Positions 1 to 6,393 of a stretch of 10,530 nt of DNA are shown piece by piece. The notes below the pieces were generated by a model, which searched no databases, had not been told where the DNA came from, and saw only the letters and a program-made list of their open reading frames with translations. The position numbers were made by a program, and so were the translations under genes. The stretch comes from Hyphomicrobium_A sp964620915 (GTDB lineage: Bacteria; Pseudomonadota; Alphaproteobacteria; Rhizobiales; Hyphomicrobiaceae): positions 1-10,530 of the forward strand of contig CAZUKP010000092.1 in the NCBI GenBank assembly GCA_964620915.1. The letters run 5' to 3'. Each line of letters opens with the position of its first letter. Within the stretch, counting starts at the first letter, position 1.

Positions 1-27
1 TCAGCTTTCGCATTGCGGACGCTCGGA

Positions 28-101
28 ATGTCCGCTTTGGGGGGTAGAGCGGACATGCCTGGTCCGGGCGTTAATGTCTGCTTCTGACCCAAAGCGGACA
101 T
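28..101. repeat. Two inverted-repeat units of an AGCGGACAT-type dispersed element
   Basis: ATGTCCGCT at 28-36 faces its exact complement AGCGGACAT at 48-56. A second pair, ATGTCTGCT at 74-82 and AGCGGACAT at 93-101, has one mismatch. The result is two adjacent hairpins with the same arms. From memory, intergenic sequences built on this 'agcggacat' unit are common in Bradyrhizobium and related rhizobia, where they often give rise to spurious ORF calls. The arms are seen directly; the family assignment is recollection. Confidence 0.6.
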
Positions 102-160
102 GAAGATCAATTTTCGGCTCGCGTACTTGAGCCCCTGTCATCCTGTTAGGAGTGCAACTA

Positions 161-187
161 GCCCCGCGCCCTCCGCGGGGCTTTTTT
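161..187 (+). terminator. Rho-independent terminator, rightward
   Basis: GCCCCGC (161-167) pairs with GCGGGGC (175-181) around a 7-nt loop and is followed at once by six T residues (182-187). The T-tract lies only on the right, so it stops rightward transcripts. No coding sequence ends just before it in the window, so it probably serves a gene or RNA entering from the left. It also shields the convergent small membrane gene at 243-590 from antisense reading. Confidence 0.85.
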
Positions 188-242
188 CTTGTAGCCTTCG
201 CGATCTTCCTTAGTCGCTTCCCACGTCGAGCTTCGCGCTCTG

Positions 243-590
243 CTAGGCGACGCCACGTTGTGTAGCAAAACGCCATAGCCACAACACGAGTACAGCGCCA
301 ATCGCTGCTACGAGCAGATTGCCAAGCCAACCGTTGAATTGAATGTTCATCAAACTAGCCAATGAACCGCCGACGAAAGACCCGGCAAGGCCAACCAGCA
401 GATTGGTAAACAAGCCATGATCGCTGGCCGTCATCTTCTCAGCAATCCAGCCAGCGAGAACACCTATGATGATCATGCCAAGAAACCCGACGCCTGCTTG
501 CATTTGCGCGTCTGGGACTGGCTCTTGCGCAAAGGCACTTGCAATCCCTAGTCCCACAACAAAAGTCGCTGTTACAAGGAAACGTGTCAT
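243..590 (-). CDS. GlsB/YeaQ/YmgE-family small membrane protein (transglycosylase-associated type)
   Basis: This 115-residue, very hydrophobic protein begins with a likely signal peptide (residues 1-21, ending SAFA before QE). Three glycine-rich transmembrane segments follow at about 34-51, 60-82 and 88-107. The pattern of GVLAGWIAEK in the first and a Gly-rich GLAGSFVGG stretch in the second is typical of the family often called transglycosylase-associated or GlsB/YeaQ/YmgE stress-response proteins. Their biochemical role is not established, though several are induced by stress. The extra cleavable N-terminus makes it longer than the usual ~80-90 residues. The ATG is preceded by GGAGG with a 6-nt gap. 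It lies 181 bases downstream of the DUF937 gene on the same strand, far enough to have its own promoter. I am confident of the family and not of any specific function. Confidence 0.9.
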   Translation of the reverse strand: MTRFLVTATFVVGLGIASAFAQEPVPDAQMQAGVGFLGMIIIGVLAGWIAEKMTASDHGLFTNLLVGLAGSFVGGSLASLMNIQFNGWLGNLLVAAIGAVLVLWLWRFATQRGVA

Positions 591-771
591 TTGCAGCCTC
601 CATCATGCAAGTATAGCTCAACATTTGCCCCAACCTGCAGGTCGAGATGAATTTTGGGAATTGAGTTCCCGCCCGCGCGCCAGGTGACTGATCCCCGAGC
701 CTGCGATACGCCACAGCCCCGAGGGCATGATGATGGGCGCTTATCAGGAACGTCACCATGAAGCGCTGGCA

Positions 772-1797
772 TCATGGGCTCGTGCCGCCGAGGAAGCGGT
801 CGAGCACTTGTTGGAAGGCGTCGCGCTGGTTCGGAGCGACGGTCGCGCCAGGCTCAAGCAGATCGCCGAATACGGCGGCTCCCGCGCCCTGGGGTGTCTT
901 GCCGCCAGCGCCACCCAGGATCTCGCGTAAGATCTGACCGAAAATATCGGCACCACCTGGCGCTGGCTGATTCTGGCCGGGGCTTGACTGGGCTGGTCCC
1001 GTCTGACCGGGGATGGGGATCTCGACAGGGCCGATCACCACCGGCTTCAACCGTCCCTCCCTGATTGCCTTCTCCAACTCGCGCAGGATGGTAGCCATGA
1101 GATCGCTCCCAGGGTCTAGCGGAGCCGGGCTTGGCTGATTGCCGGTCTCAGTGCCAGGCGTAGGGCTGGGCTGACTTTCCGGGACCTGCCGCGGTGTTGG
1201 AGCCGGAGCATCTTCACGCTCTTTCCCCAGAATGTCTTTTAGCGGCGGAATCCCACTCTGACCTGACGCCGACGGCCCCGTTCCGGCCTGTCCAAAAATC
1301 TGTCGCAAGATGTCCGCCAGCACTCCGCCGCCTGCATCGGCCTGAGACTGCGGCACCGGCGTTGGCTCAGCCTTTCCCGGCTTACCCCGCATCAGGCCTG
1401 AGATGAGTATCCCGGCAAGCACCGGAAGCAGCTTCTTGAGGATGCCGGACGTAACGCCGGACAGTTGTTGTGCCTGTGCCGCGATAGCGCGGCTCGCATC
1501 GGGAGAGCCAAACATATTAGACAGGACCACGTTGCCGGCCGAGCGACCCTCGCTAGAGAAAGCGGCGTTCGGATCATCGTACATGGCGTAAAGATCCGGT
1601 TGCTGCCCCATCAAGCCGAACAATTCCCCGAGCCCTTCAGGCGTTGTCGTCGATCGCTTGAGGCCCATCGACATGGCGGGCAAGAGAGCCGACACGGCTG
1701 CCTGAGTTTGCTGCGGCGAGAGGCCAAACTGCTGGCTGATCTGATCTAGCGCCTCGCCATGCTGAGCATCTGCCAGGACTTCGTACAAGGTAGCCAT
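772..1797 (-). CDS. DUF937-family protein with long Pro/Gly-rich C-terminal region
   Basis: This is a 341-residue protein. Residues 1-138 are helical and match the DUF937 pattern: an N-terminal helix, then a segment around LSPQQTQAAVSALLPAM in which Ala/Leu-rich helices recur, and a second such unit ending in KKLLPVLAGILISGLM (about 121-136). The remainder is a low-complexity Pro/Gln/Gly linker with short amphipathic helices at about 158-170, 231-250, 283-296 and 326-338, each of the form D-[IL/F]-x-x-[IV]-L-x-[RE]-[IF]-[LF]-G. There is no signal peptide and no clear transmembrane span. The start is set by GAGGAG seven bases before the ATG. Only 17 bases separate it from the upstream DUF2905 gene, so the two are very probably co-transcribed. 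The function of DUF937 proteins is unknown to me. A second DUF937 gene lies at 6394-7473. Confidence 0.82.
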   Translation of the reverse strand: MATLYEVLADAQHGEALDQISQQFGLSPQQTQAAVSALLPAMSMGLKRSTTTPEGLGELFGLMGQQPDLYAMYDDPNAAFSSEGRSAGNVVLSNMFGSPDASRAIAAQAQQLSGVTSGILKKLLPVLAGILISGLMRGKPGKAEPTPVPQSQADAGGGVLADILRQIFGQAGTGPSASGQSGIPPLKDILGKEREDAPAPTPRQVPESQPSPTPGTETGNQPSPAPLDPGSDLMATILRELEKAIREGRLKPVVIGPVEIPIPGQTGPAQSSPGQNQPAPGGADIFGQILREILGGAGGKTPQGAGAAVFGDLLEPGATVAPNQRDAFQQVLDRFLGGTSP

Positions 1798-1814
1798 TGT
1801 GGAACTCCTCTTCG

Positions 1815-2045
1815 CTACCGAAATAGGTAGAGAACCAAACTGAGAACGATGCTGATGACGATAGACGTCACTATTGGAAAGTGGAGAACGAATCTCCCAC
1901 TCGGGCTCTCATACTTGATGTCTCCAGGCAGGAGAGACACAGCAGACATTTCCTTGGTCGCGTGAGTTGAGCGCTTGCTGGCTATGTAGGAGACGAGTCC
2001 AAGAGCCAGCATGATGGTCGCAGTCGTGAGCAAAAACGTGACCAT
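1815..2045 (-). CDS. DUF2905-family small membrane protein
   Basis: This 76-residue protein has an N-terminal transmembrane helix (about 4-23), a short polar loop and a C-terminal helix (about 56-75) that ends at the last residues, LYLFR. The signature of the family is clear: LPGDI in the loop (about 39-43), then a Gly-Arg-Phe strand, then FPI-x-TSI leading into the second helix. DUF2905 proteins are usually 65-75 residues, so this is full length; their function is not known. The ATG is preceded by a modest ribosome site (AGGG) about 8 bases away. It is the first gene of a two-gene unit with the DUF937 protein 17 bases downstream. It is divergent from the 2233-2772 gene across a 187-base gap that should hold both promoters, although I see no convincing -35/-10 pair there. 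Confidence 0.87.
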   Translation of the reverse strand: MVTFLLTTATIMLALGLVSYIASKRSTHATKEMSAVSLLPGDIKYESPSGRFVLHFPIVTSIVISIVLSLVLYLFR

Positions 2046-2232
2046 TTGAATGTCCCTTCGCCAGTCGACAATCGCCTCGGATATTACGATGCTATGCCAG
2101 GATCCCGGTGGCTTCGAGGCTCAACAGTGCGGGCGCCCGTTTGAATTCACAAGCATGGTTTCCAACGCATACGGAGGATAATATATCGGCTGTCTAAGAA
2201 GGTGAAACAACTTTCATCCAGGGAAGCGCATC

Positions 2233-2772
2233 ATGGCCAAACGCAGAGTGGTCAAACGCAGAGTGGTAGTGGACGAGACGACAAATCTCGGTGTTAGGTT
2301 CATCCGCTGGGGATTGGGACTGTTTATTTTCGGTCTGATCTTTGGCTTCGGTTATTTGGGCTACTTTTTCCACGGCACAATCGAGAGCGCCAAGGCCGCG
2401 GAGAGCGGCGCTCTGTGGCTCAATTACCCGTGGACGCTTGGAACCTATATTCTGCAAGTCGGTAGCCTTGGCATGGTAGCTATCGGGGCAATCTACTGGC
2501 TGCTGCCAGGTGACAAGCTTGAAACTGAGACAGTGGACTACACGGCTCTGTGGCTTTGCATTGTAGGTCTGATTGCTACCTTCGTTACGAGTTACGTTGG
2601 CTACTTCGTGGTAAATGCGATCTGGCCTTCCTTCTTCTACAAGCCGATCACTCAGGGGATGAACGCTTGGATAGGGTCCCAGGCCGTTAGCACTGCACTT
2701 TATCTGTTCGGTGTCGTCCTAGCTTTCTTTTCAATTCTACACGTGACGAATACCAGAATTCCGCGTGGATAG
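2233..2772 (+). CDS. Four-helix integral membrane protein, function unknown
   Basis: This is a 179-residue protein with a very basic N-terminus (MAKRRVVKRRVVV) followed by four predicted transmembrane segments at about 24-46, 67-91, 103-127 and 148-170, and a short basic C-terminus. The positive-inside rule puts both ends in the cytoplasm. The helices carry many aromatic and glycine residues (FGFGYLGYFFHG, TSYVGYFVV) and one His in the first outer loop. The size and four-helix plan recall the styrene oxide isomerase/hydroxylaminobenzene mutase fold, but I see no motif that secures this and do not assert it. The ATG follows CAGGGAAG by about 6 bases. It is the only confident rightward gene in the window and faces the L,D-transpeptidase gene tail to tail across 68 bases. 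The first codons contain an exact 15-bp tandem duplication. Confidence 0.8.
   Translation: MAKRRVVKRRVVVDETTNLGVRFIRWGLGLFIFGLIFGFGYLGYFFHGTIESAKAAESGALWLNYPWTLGTYILQVGSLGMVAIGAIYWLLPGDKLETETVDYTALWLCIVGLIATFVTSYVGYFVVNAIWPSFFYKPITQGMNAWIGSQAVSTALYLFGVVLAFFSILHVTNTRIPRG
2238..2267 (+). repeat. Exact 15-bp tandem duplication in the start of the membrane-protein gene
   Basis: CAAACGCAGAGTGGT occurs twice in direct succession (2238-2252 and 2253-2267), beginning five bases into the coding region. It is in frame and doubles the residues KRRVV at the cytoplasmic N-terminus. Both copies are identical at every base, which suggests a recent duplication. Confidence 0.95.
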
Positions 2773-2786
2773 GGGTTCGTCTAATC

Positions 2787-2804
2787 GCGCTCAACCGTCA
2801 GCGC
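2787..2804. repeat. Weak hairpin between convergent genes
   Basis: GCGCT (2787-2791) and AGCGC (2800-2804) form a 5-bp stem in the 68-base gap between the two converging genes. There is no T-tract on either side, so any terminator role is uncertain. Confidence 0.3.
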
Positions 2805-2826
2805 AGTATGGTCAGAAGGGGACTCG

Positions 2827-2840
2827 ACACACACACACAC
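2827..2840. repeat. (AC)7 dinucleotide tract touching the L,D-transpeptidase stop codon
   Basis: Seven AC units run from 2827 to 2840. The stop codon of the leftward L,D-transpeptidase gene (2841-2843) abuts the tract, so on the coding strand the stop is followed directly by (GT)7. Length changes in the tract would alter the 3' untranslated region only, not the protein. Confidence 0.9.
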
Positions 2841-3665
2841 CTATCGACGTCCAAATAGCCGTCTAAAGATGCCACCATGCCGTTTCTCGATGGTCCGTTT
2901 TTCTGGTTGGACCGAATGCTCGTCACTGGGCGCCACACGGCTGTATCGAGACTTGTGCGTTGTGCGCCCCGGCGCGAGTCCAGCGAGCACAACCTGCGTG
3001 TTCTCAAGGCCATTATCGGCGACCAGCGTATAGAGTGTGGCAGCATTTTCCGGTGAGAGGCGCACGCAACCATGGGAGGCAGGTTTGCCGAGACCTTTAA
3101 CTTCTTCGGTGCCGTGGATGGCATGCCCGTCTTTGGTAAAGAAAATGGAATGTGGCATGGGAGCGTCGTCCCATTCTCTGCTGTACCACATCTCATTCAT
3201 GGACTTGGCTGTGAACGTCCCTGACGGAGTGGAATAACCCGCCCGTCCTGTTGAGACCTTCCAATGATACCGTTCCTCACCGTCAATCGACACCATCATC
3301 CTTTGTGCGGCCTTGTCGATGTTGATCAAGATCGTAGAAGGGGCTGAAGTCCTCGCATCGGCTTGTGTTCCGGCTTCTTCAGCGTTTTCCTCGCACACGT
3401 TCACAGAATCGTTCCAATACATGCTGGCCAGTTCGCAGGCCTCTCTCGTTAAAGGTTGACCCTCGCTGGCCGCCGTCAACTCCGACTGGGGCGCGCTCTC
3501 TCCCTCGTCAAAAGTGACCCCGCACGCGTGGGTATTGTCGTTCCACCTCAGACCTGCCTTGTCGCAATCAGCGTGCGTTAAGGGCTGAGGAATGGCATCT
3601 TCGGCAAAGACCTGCGTTACGGCGAGACTGCCGATGATGAAGAAGATGGATGCTACGAACCTCAC
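2841..3665 (-). CDS. Periplasmic L,D-transpeptidase (YkuD domain) with two N-terminal Cys-Cys repeats
   Basis: This 274-residue secreted enzyme would form 3-3 peptidoglycan crosslinks or attach proteins to the wall. A signal peptide spans residues 1-21 (QVFA before EDA). Two matching 21-residue units follow, at 28-48 and 71-91, of the form PLT-x3-C-x6-WND-x4-C, so Cys34/Cys48 and Cys77/Cys91 are equally spaced and may form disulfides. The YkuD domain covers about 110-230, with the catalytic motif HGTEEVKGLGKPASHGCVRL (His184, Ser197-His198-Gly199-Cys200, Arg202) fully intact. The C-terminus is basic and ends GGIFRRLFGRR. The start is GTG, chosen because AAGG lies 6 bases upstream and no ATG is near. 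It lies 144 bases downstream of the PBP1A gene on the same strand and may have its own promoter or read through. Enzyme class is secure; the substrate is not determined. Confidence 0.95.
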   Translation of the reverse strand: MRFVASIFFIIGSLAVTQVFAEDAIPQPLTHADCDKAGLRWNDNTHACGVTFDEGESAPQSELTAASEGQPLTREACELASMYWNDSVNVCEENAEEAGTQADARTSAPSTILINIDKAAQRMMVSIDGEERYHWKVSTGRAGYSTPSGTFTAKSMNEMWYSREWDDAPMPHSIFFTKDGHAIHGTEEVKGLGKPASHGCVRLSPENAATLYTLVADNGLENTQVVLAGLAPGRTTHKSRYSRVAPSDEHSVQPEKRTIEKRHGGIFRRLFGRR

Positions 3666-3809
3666 GTGTTACCTTTTCGTCTCAGTTTGCCCAGCTACTC
3701 CCGATTACCTGTCGCTATCGCTCAAACTTGCATCTCAGGGGCAGCTTCGGGGTGACCGTCAAAAGCCATCTAAAATCCCCAACCGTCATCACAGCCTCTG
3801 TGTTGGAGA

Positions 3810-5786
3810 CTATCGAAACAATCCACTGAACAGACCACCCCGCCTACGCTGAGGTGGCGAGCGCTCGAAGGTGGGCCGTTCGACGCGGTGCACCTTGCGC
3901 ACCTGACGCTGACGCTGGGGCTTTGGCAGACTTACGGCCTTAGGGGTAGCAACACTGGAGACGAGCTTGACCTCCCGCATGTCCTCACGCGGATTGGCAG
4001 CAAATGCTGTAACCTTGGGTAGTTCGCGTTCAAAGCTCTCATCTTCATCGATAGCCTTGCGCATGAACCGCACCCAGATCTCGGCCGGTAGGCCACCACC
4101 CGTGACGCGTTTCATCGGTGTGAAGTCGTCATTCCCCACCCAGACGCCAACCACTAGATTTCCGGCGAAGCCGACAAACCACGCATCGCGATAGTCCGAG
4201 CTTGTGCCCGTCTTGCCATAGGCACGGATAGGTAACCGTGCTCTTCGTCCCGTCCCGTGATCCACTGTGCCGTTCAGGAGGGTAAGCATGTCTCCCTGCA
4301 CTTCGAGCAACCACTCTCCGGCCTCACCTGGGGGTGAGTTGTACGCATCTTTGTTGTCAAAGCCAGTGATGGCCCAGGGCTTCACAGGATAGGCGCCCGC
4401 TGCCACGGCCGCATAGGCGGACGTGAGCTCGAGCAGGTTCACCTCAAAGGCCCCAAGTGCAAGACTTGGCTGGGGTTTTAGTGGTGTAGTGATGCCAAGG
4501 TCACGCGCAACATCGATCACTGGCTTGCGTCCTACCGCCTCTGACAGCTGAACGGCGACCGTGTTGATGGACGATGAGAAGGCGCGGCTCACACTCATGG
4601 CTCCGCGGTAACGATGCGTAAAATTCTCAGGTTGATAGTCACCAATGCTGATAGGACGATCAACCACGGTGCTGCTCGTCTTGAGGCCTCCACGCAGCGC
4701 CGCAAGATAAACGAACAGTTTGAATGATGATCCGGGCTGCCGCCGTGCCTGCACTGCGCGGTTGAATTGGCTATCGGCATGGCTCCGGCCACCAACCATA
4801 GCGAGCACACGCCCATCGGTTCGCAAAACGACCATCGCCGCCTGGCCGGCATTGCGCGTCGCACCCTGTTCGCTCAGAACCGTCTCGACTGCTTCTTCGG
4901 CAAGCCGTTGGAGCTCGGGGTTGTATGTCGTGTGCACCGGCAAGGGCGAATAATCGCCGGCATGAGGCACGCGCAACGTGTCGGCGACCCAATCCGCGTA
5001 ATAGCTTCCCCGTCCCCCCTGGCCGGGCCTCTGTGGCATCGCCGGTCTGAGGTACTCACGGCGGGACTCTGAGAGCTTGCCGGTATCGACCATGGCGTCG
5101 AGCACGGCGACGGCACGTTGCACGGCCGACTCAGGATTCTCGACAAAATACGTGGGTGACTTAAGGAGCGCCACGAGGTAGGCGGACTGAGACAGGCTCA
5201 GCTTGGTGACCGGAACGCCATAGTATTCTTTGGCGGCAGCACGCAGGCCATAGCACCCTTCGCCGAAATACGCGCTGTTCAGATAGCGCTCCAAGATCTC
5301 CTTCTTCTTCAAGCGGAGCTCTAACGCTAGCGCGAGCCACGCCTCCTTCTTCTTGCGTTCCATGGTGCGGTCGCGCGACAGCAGCGAGTTCTTGATGAGC
5401 TGTTGCGTAATAGTGCTCCCGCCTTGGACAACGCGGCCGGCAACGTAGTTTTCCAGCGCCGCGCGCGCGATGCCGATCGGATCGACTCCAAGATGGTAAT
5501 AGAACCGCTGGTCCTCCATCGACAGCAATGCATCGACAAAGTGATCCGGCACTTCGGCAAGGGTCACGGGCTTATCGACGCAACCGCCGCGCTGCGCAAA
5601 CGCTTTACCGTCACTTCCATAGAGAACAAGGGTACGATCGCTCGGCGGATCGAGCGCGGAGAGCGAAAAGGTCGGCGCCGGCGACGCAAGTTTTAGGTAG
5701 GGAAACGCGATCAGACTGGAAGCGACAAGAATGCCAGTGAACAAACTGGAAAGTGGATGTGAGACTCTGATAATCCTTCTCTGCAT
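3810..5786 (-). CDS. Class A penicillin-binding protein, PBP1A type (bifunctional glycosyltransferase/DD-transpeptidase)
   Basis: This inner-membrane enzyme polymerises glycan strands from lipid II and crosslinks their peptides. From the called start (658 residues) it has a transmembrane anchor at about 13-33. The GT51 domain (about 70-245) has the catalytic Glu91 in MEDQRFYYHLG, then GGSTITQQLIKN, the ERKKKEAWLALALE helix and RYLNSAYFGEG. The transpeptidase domain follows, with nucleophile Ser353 in GSSFK, SIN at 406-408 and KTGT at 525-528. All key residues are present. It is shorter than many PBP1A proteins and ends in an Arg-rich tail closing with RRGGLFSGLFR. An in-frame ATG three codons upstream (5795) touches GGAGG directly, whereas the ATG at 5786 sits 9 bases from it, so 5786 is the better start. 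It lies between the SH3b and L,D-transpeptidase genes, which fits a wall-building unit. Confidence 0.96.
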   Translation of the reverse strand: MQRRIIRVSHPLSSLFTGILVASSLIAFPYLKLASPAPTFSLSALDPPSDRTLVLYGSDGKAFAQRGGCVDKPVTLAEVPDHFVDALLSMEDQRFYYHLGVDPIGIARAALENYVAGRVVQGGSTITQQLIKNSLLSRDRTMERKKKEAWLALALELRLKKKEILERYLNSAYFGEGCYGLRAAAKEYYGVPVTKLSLSQSAYLVALLKSPTYFVENPESAVQRAVAVLDAMVDTGKLSESRREYLRPAMPQRPGQGGRGSYYADWVADTLRVPHAGDYSPLPVHTTYNPELQRLAEEAVETVLSEQGATRNAGQAAMVVLRTDGRVLAMVGGRSHADSQFNRAVQARRQPGSSFKLFVYLAALRGGLKTSSTVVDRPISIGDYQPENFTHRYRGAMSVSRAFSSSINTVAVQLSEAVGRKPVIDVARDLGITTPLKPQPSLALGAFEVNLLELTSAYAAVAAGAYPVKPWAITGFDNKDAYNSPPGEAGEWLLEVQGDMLTLLNGTVDHGTGRRARLPIRAYGKTGTSSDYRDAWFVGFAGNLVVGVWVGNDDFTPMKRVTGGGLPAEIWVRFMRKAIDEDESFERELPKVTAFAANPREDMREVKLVSSVATPKAVSLPKPQRQRQVRKVHRVERPTFERSPPQRRRGGLFSGLFR

Positions 5787-5795
5787 TACCGACAT

Positions 5796-5800
5796 CCTCC
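5796..5800 (-). promoter_or_regulatory. Ribosome binding site that decides the PBP1A start
   Basis: The coding strand reads GGAGG at 5800-5796. There is no spacer to the ATG at 5795 and a 9-base spacer to the ATG at 5786, which favours the inner start. Confidence 0.75.
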
Positions 5801-5869
5801 GGTTCTAGGGTCACCCTTGCCGCAGTAGTCGACGCAATCTCCCCCTGATCGATGACAGATCTGCCTGGC

Positions 5870-6340
5870 CTACTCCACTTGAGCGTCGGCCACTCGGGCG
5901 CGCTGAACTTCCGGTTCGACAGTCGTTACATACTTCTTATAGACCCAGCCTTGCAGTTCGGTCTGGGGCTCCACAACATTGATCCAATTGCCGTCGCGCG
6001 ACACGACACGAAGCCTTGCCCCCTCAAGTTGAACCTTGATCAGGGAATCTCCACTCGAAGCGCCAGTGCGCATTTTAACTGCATCTATAACTTTGACCCA
6101 CTCGCCGTTGGCGTTAGTGGAGACATGCGCCATGACTTTCGGGTGCGATCCAATCAGTAGTGAGGCTGGAGATGCCAACTTCGTTTGCTCCGATCGTGCG
6201 TCCGACATCATCTGAATTTCAGGCTGGTCTGTCGCCGAGCTGATAAACGTCTCAGACGCAACCATGAAGCCGATCGCACCTATGAAAAACGCCGCGGAAA
6301 GGAAGGCGACTGCAACAGCTGCATACTTGGTAGTAGACAT
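5870..6340 (-). CDS. Membrane-anchored SH3b-domain protein
   Basis: This 156-residue protein has an uncleaved-looking N-terminal transmembrane helix (about 6-28) and a short polar linker. A bacterial SH3 domain at about 84-139 follows, recognised from the start VKMRTGASS-GDSLIKVQL-EGARLRVVSRDGNWINVV and the closing GWVYKKYV. A preceding segment containing GEWVKV may be the end of a degenerate first SH3 copy. SH3b domains in the periplasm commonly bind peptidoglycan or position wall enzymes, so it may work with the PBP1A gene 83 bases downstream. The start could be GTG at 6343 or ATG at 6340; GGAGAG lies 3 and 6 bases from them, so I take the ATG. The gap to the upstream DUF937 gene is 53 bases, consistent with an operon. 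The domain call is firm; the partner is inferred. Confidence 0.9.
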   Translation of the reverse strand: MSTTKYAAVAVAFLSAAFFIGAIGFMVASETFISSATDQPEIQMMSDARSEQTKLASPASLLIGSHPKVMAHVSTNANGEWVKVIDAVKMRTGASSGDSLIKVQLEGARLRVVSRDGNWINVVEPQTELQGWVYKKYVTTVEPEVQRARVADAQVE

Positions 6341-6346
6341 CACTAT

Positions 6347-6352
6347 CTCTCC
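6347..6352 (-). promoter_or_regulatory. Ribosome binding site that decides the SH3b gene start
   Basis: The coding strand reads GGAGAG at 6352-6347. It lies 6 bases from the ATG at 6340 but only 3 from the GTG at 6343, which supports the ATG start. Confidence 0.65.
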
Positions 6353-6393
6353 ACTATGAAACTCTGGCGACGGGCTGCCTCCAGATAAATGAG

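Noticed and set aside
1..330. A 109-codon leftward open frame at the left edge
   Set aside because: It runs through the dispersed inverted repeats and the terminator hairpin and overlaps the 3' end of the small membrane protein gene. It is very Arg-rich, as expected from non-coding GC-rich DNA.
610..615. TATACT -10-like hexamer upstream of the small membrane protein gene
   Set aside because: It is so close to the ribosome site that the leader would be only about a dozen bases, and no -35 element lies 16-18 bases before it.
656..670. GGGAA/TTCCC inverted repeat, with GGAAC on the minus strand resembling an EcfG-type -35 box
   Set aside because: No CGTT-like -10 lies 16-17 bases downstream. 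I scanned the other upstream regions for the same GGAAC...CGTT pair by eye and found none, so I do not claim general stress-sigma control.
3790..3802. CACAG/CTGTG inverted repeat just after the PBP1A stop codon
   Set aside because: The 5-bp stem has a 3-base loop and no T-tract, so it is too weak to call a terminator.
3967..5740. Several open frames of 70-101 codons on both strands inside the PBP1A gene
   Set aside because: They are shadow frames of a gene whose catalytic motifs are complete and in order; none shows its own domain.
5900..5930. GGTTCGA-like sequence recalling a tRNA T-loop
   Set aside because: It lies inside the SH3b coding region, and no acceptor or anticodon stem can be formed around it.
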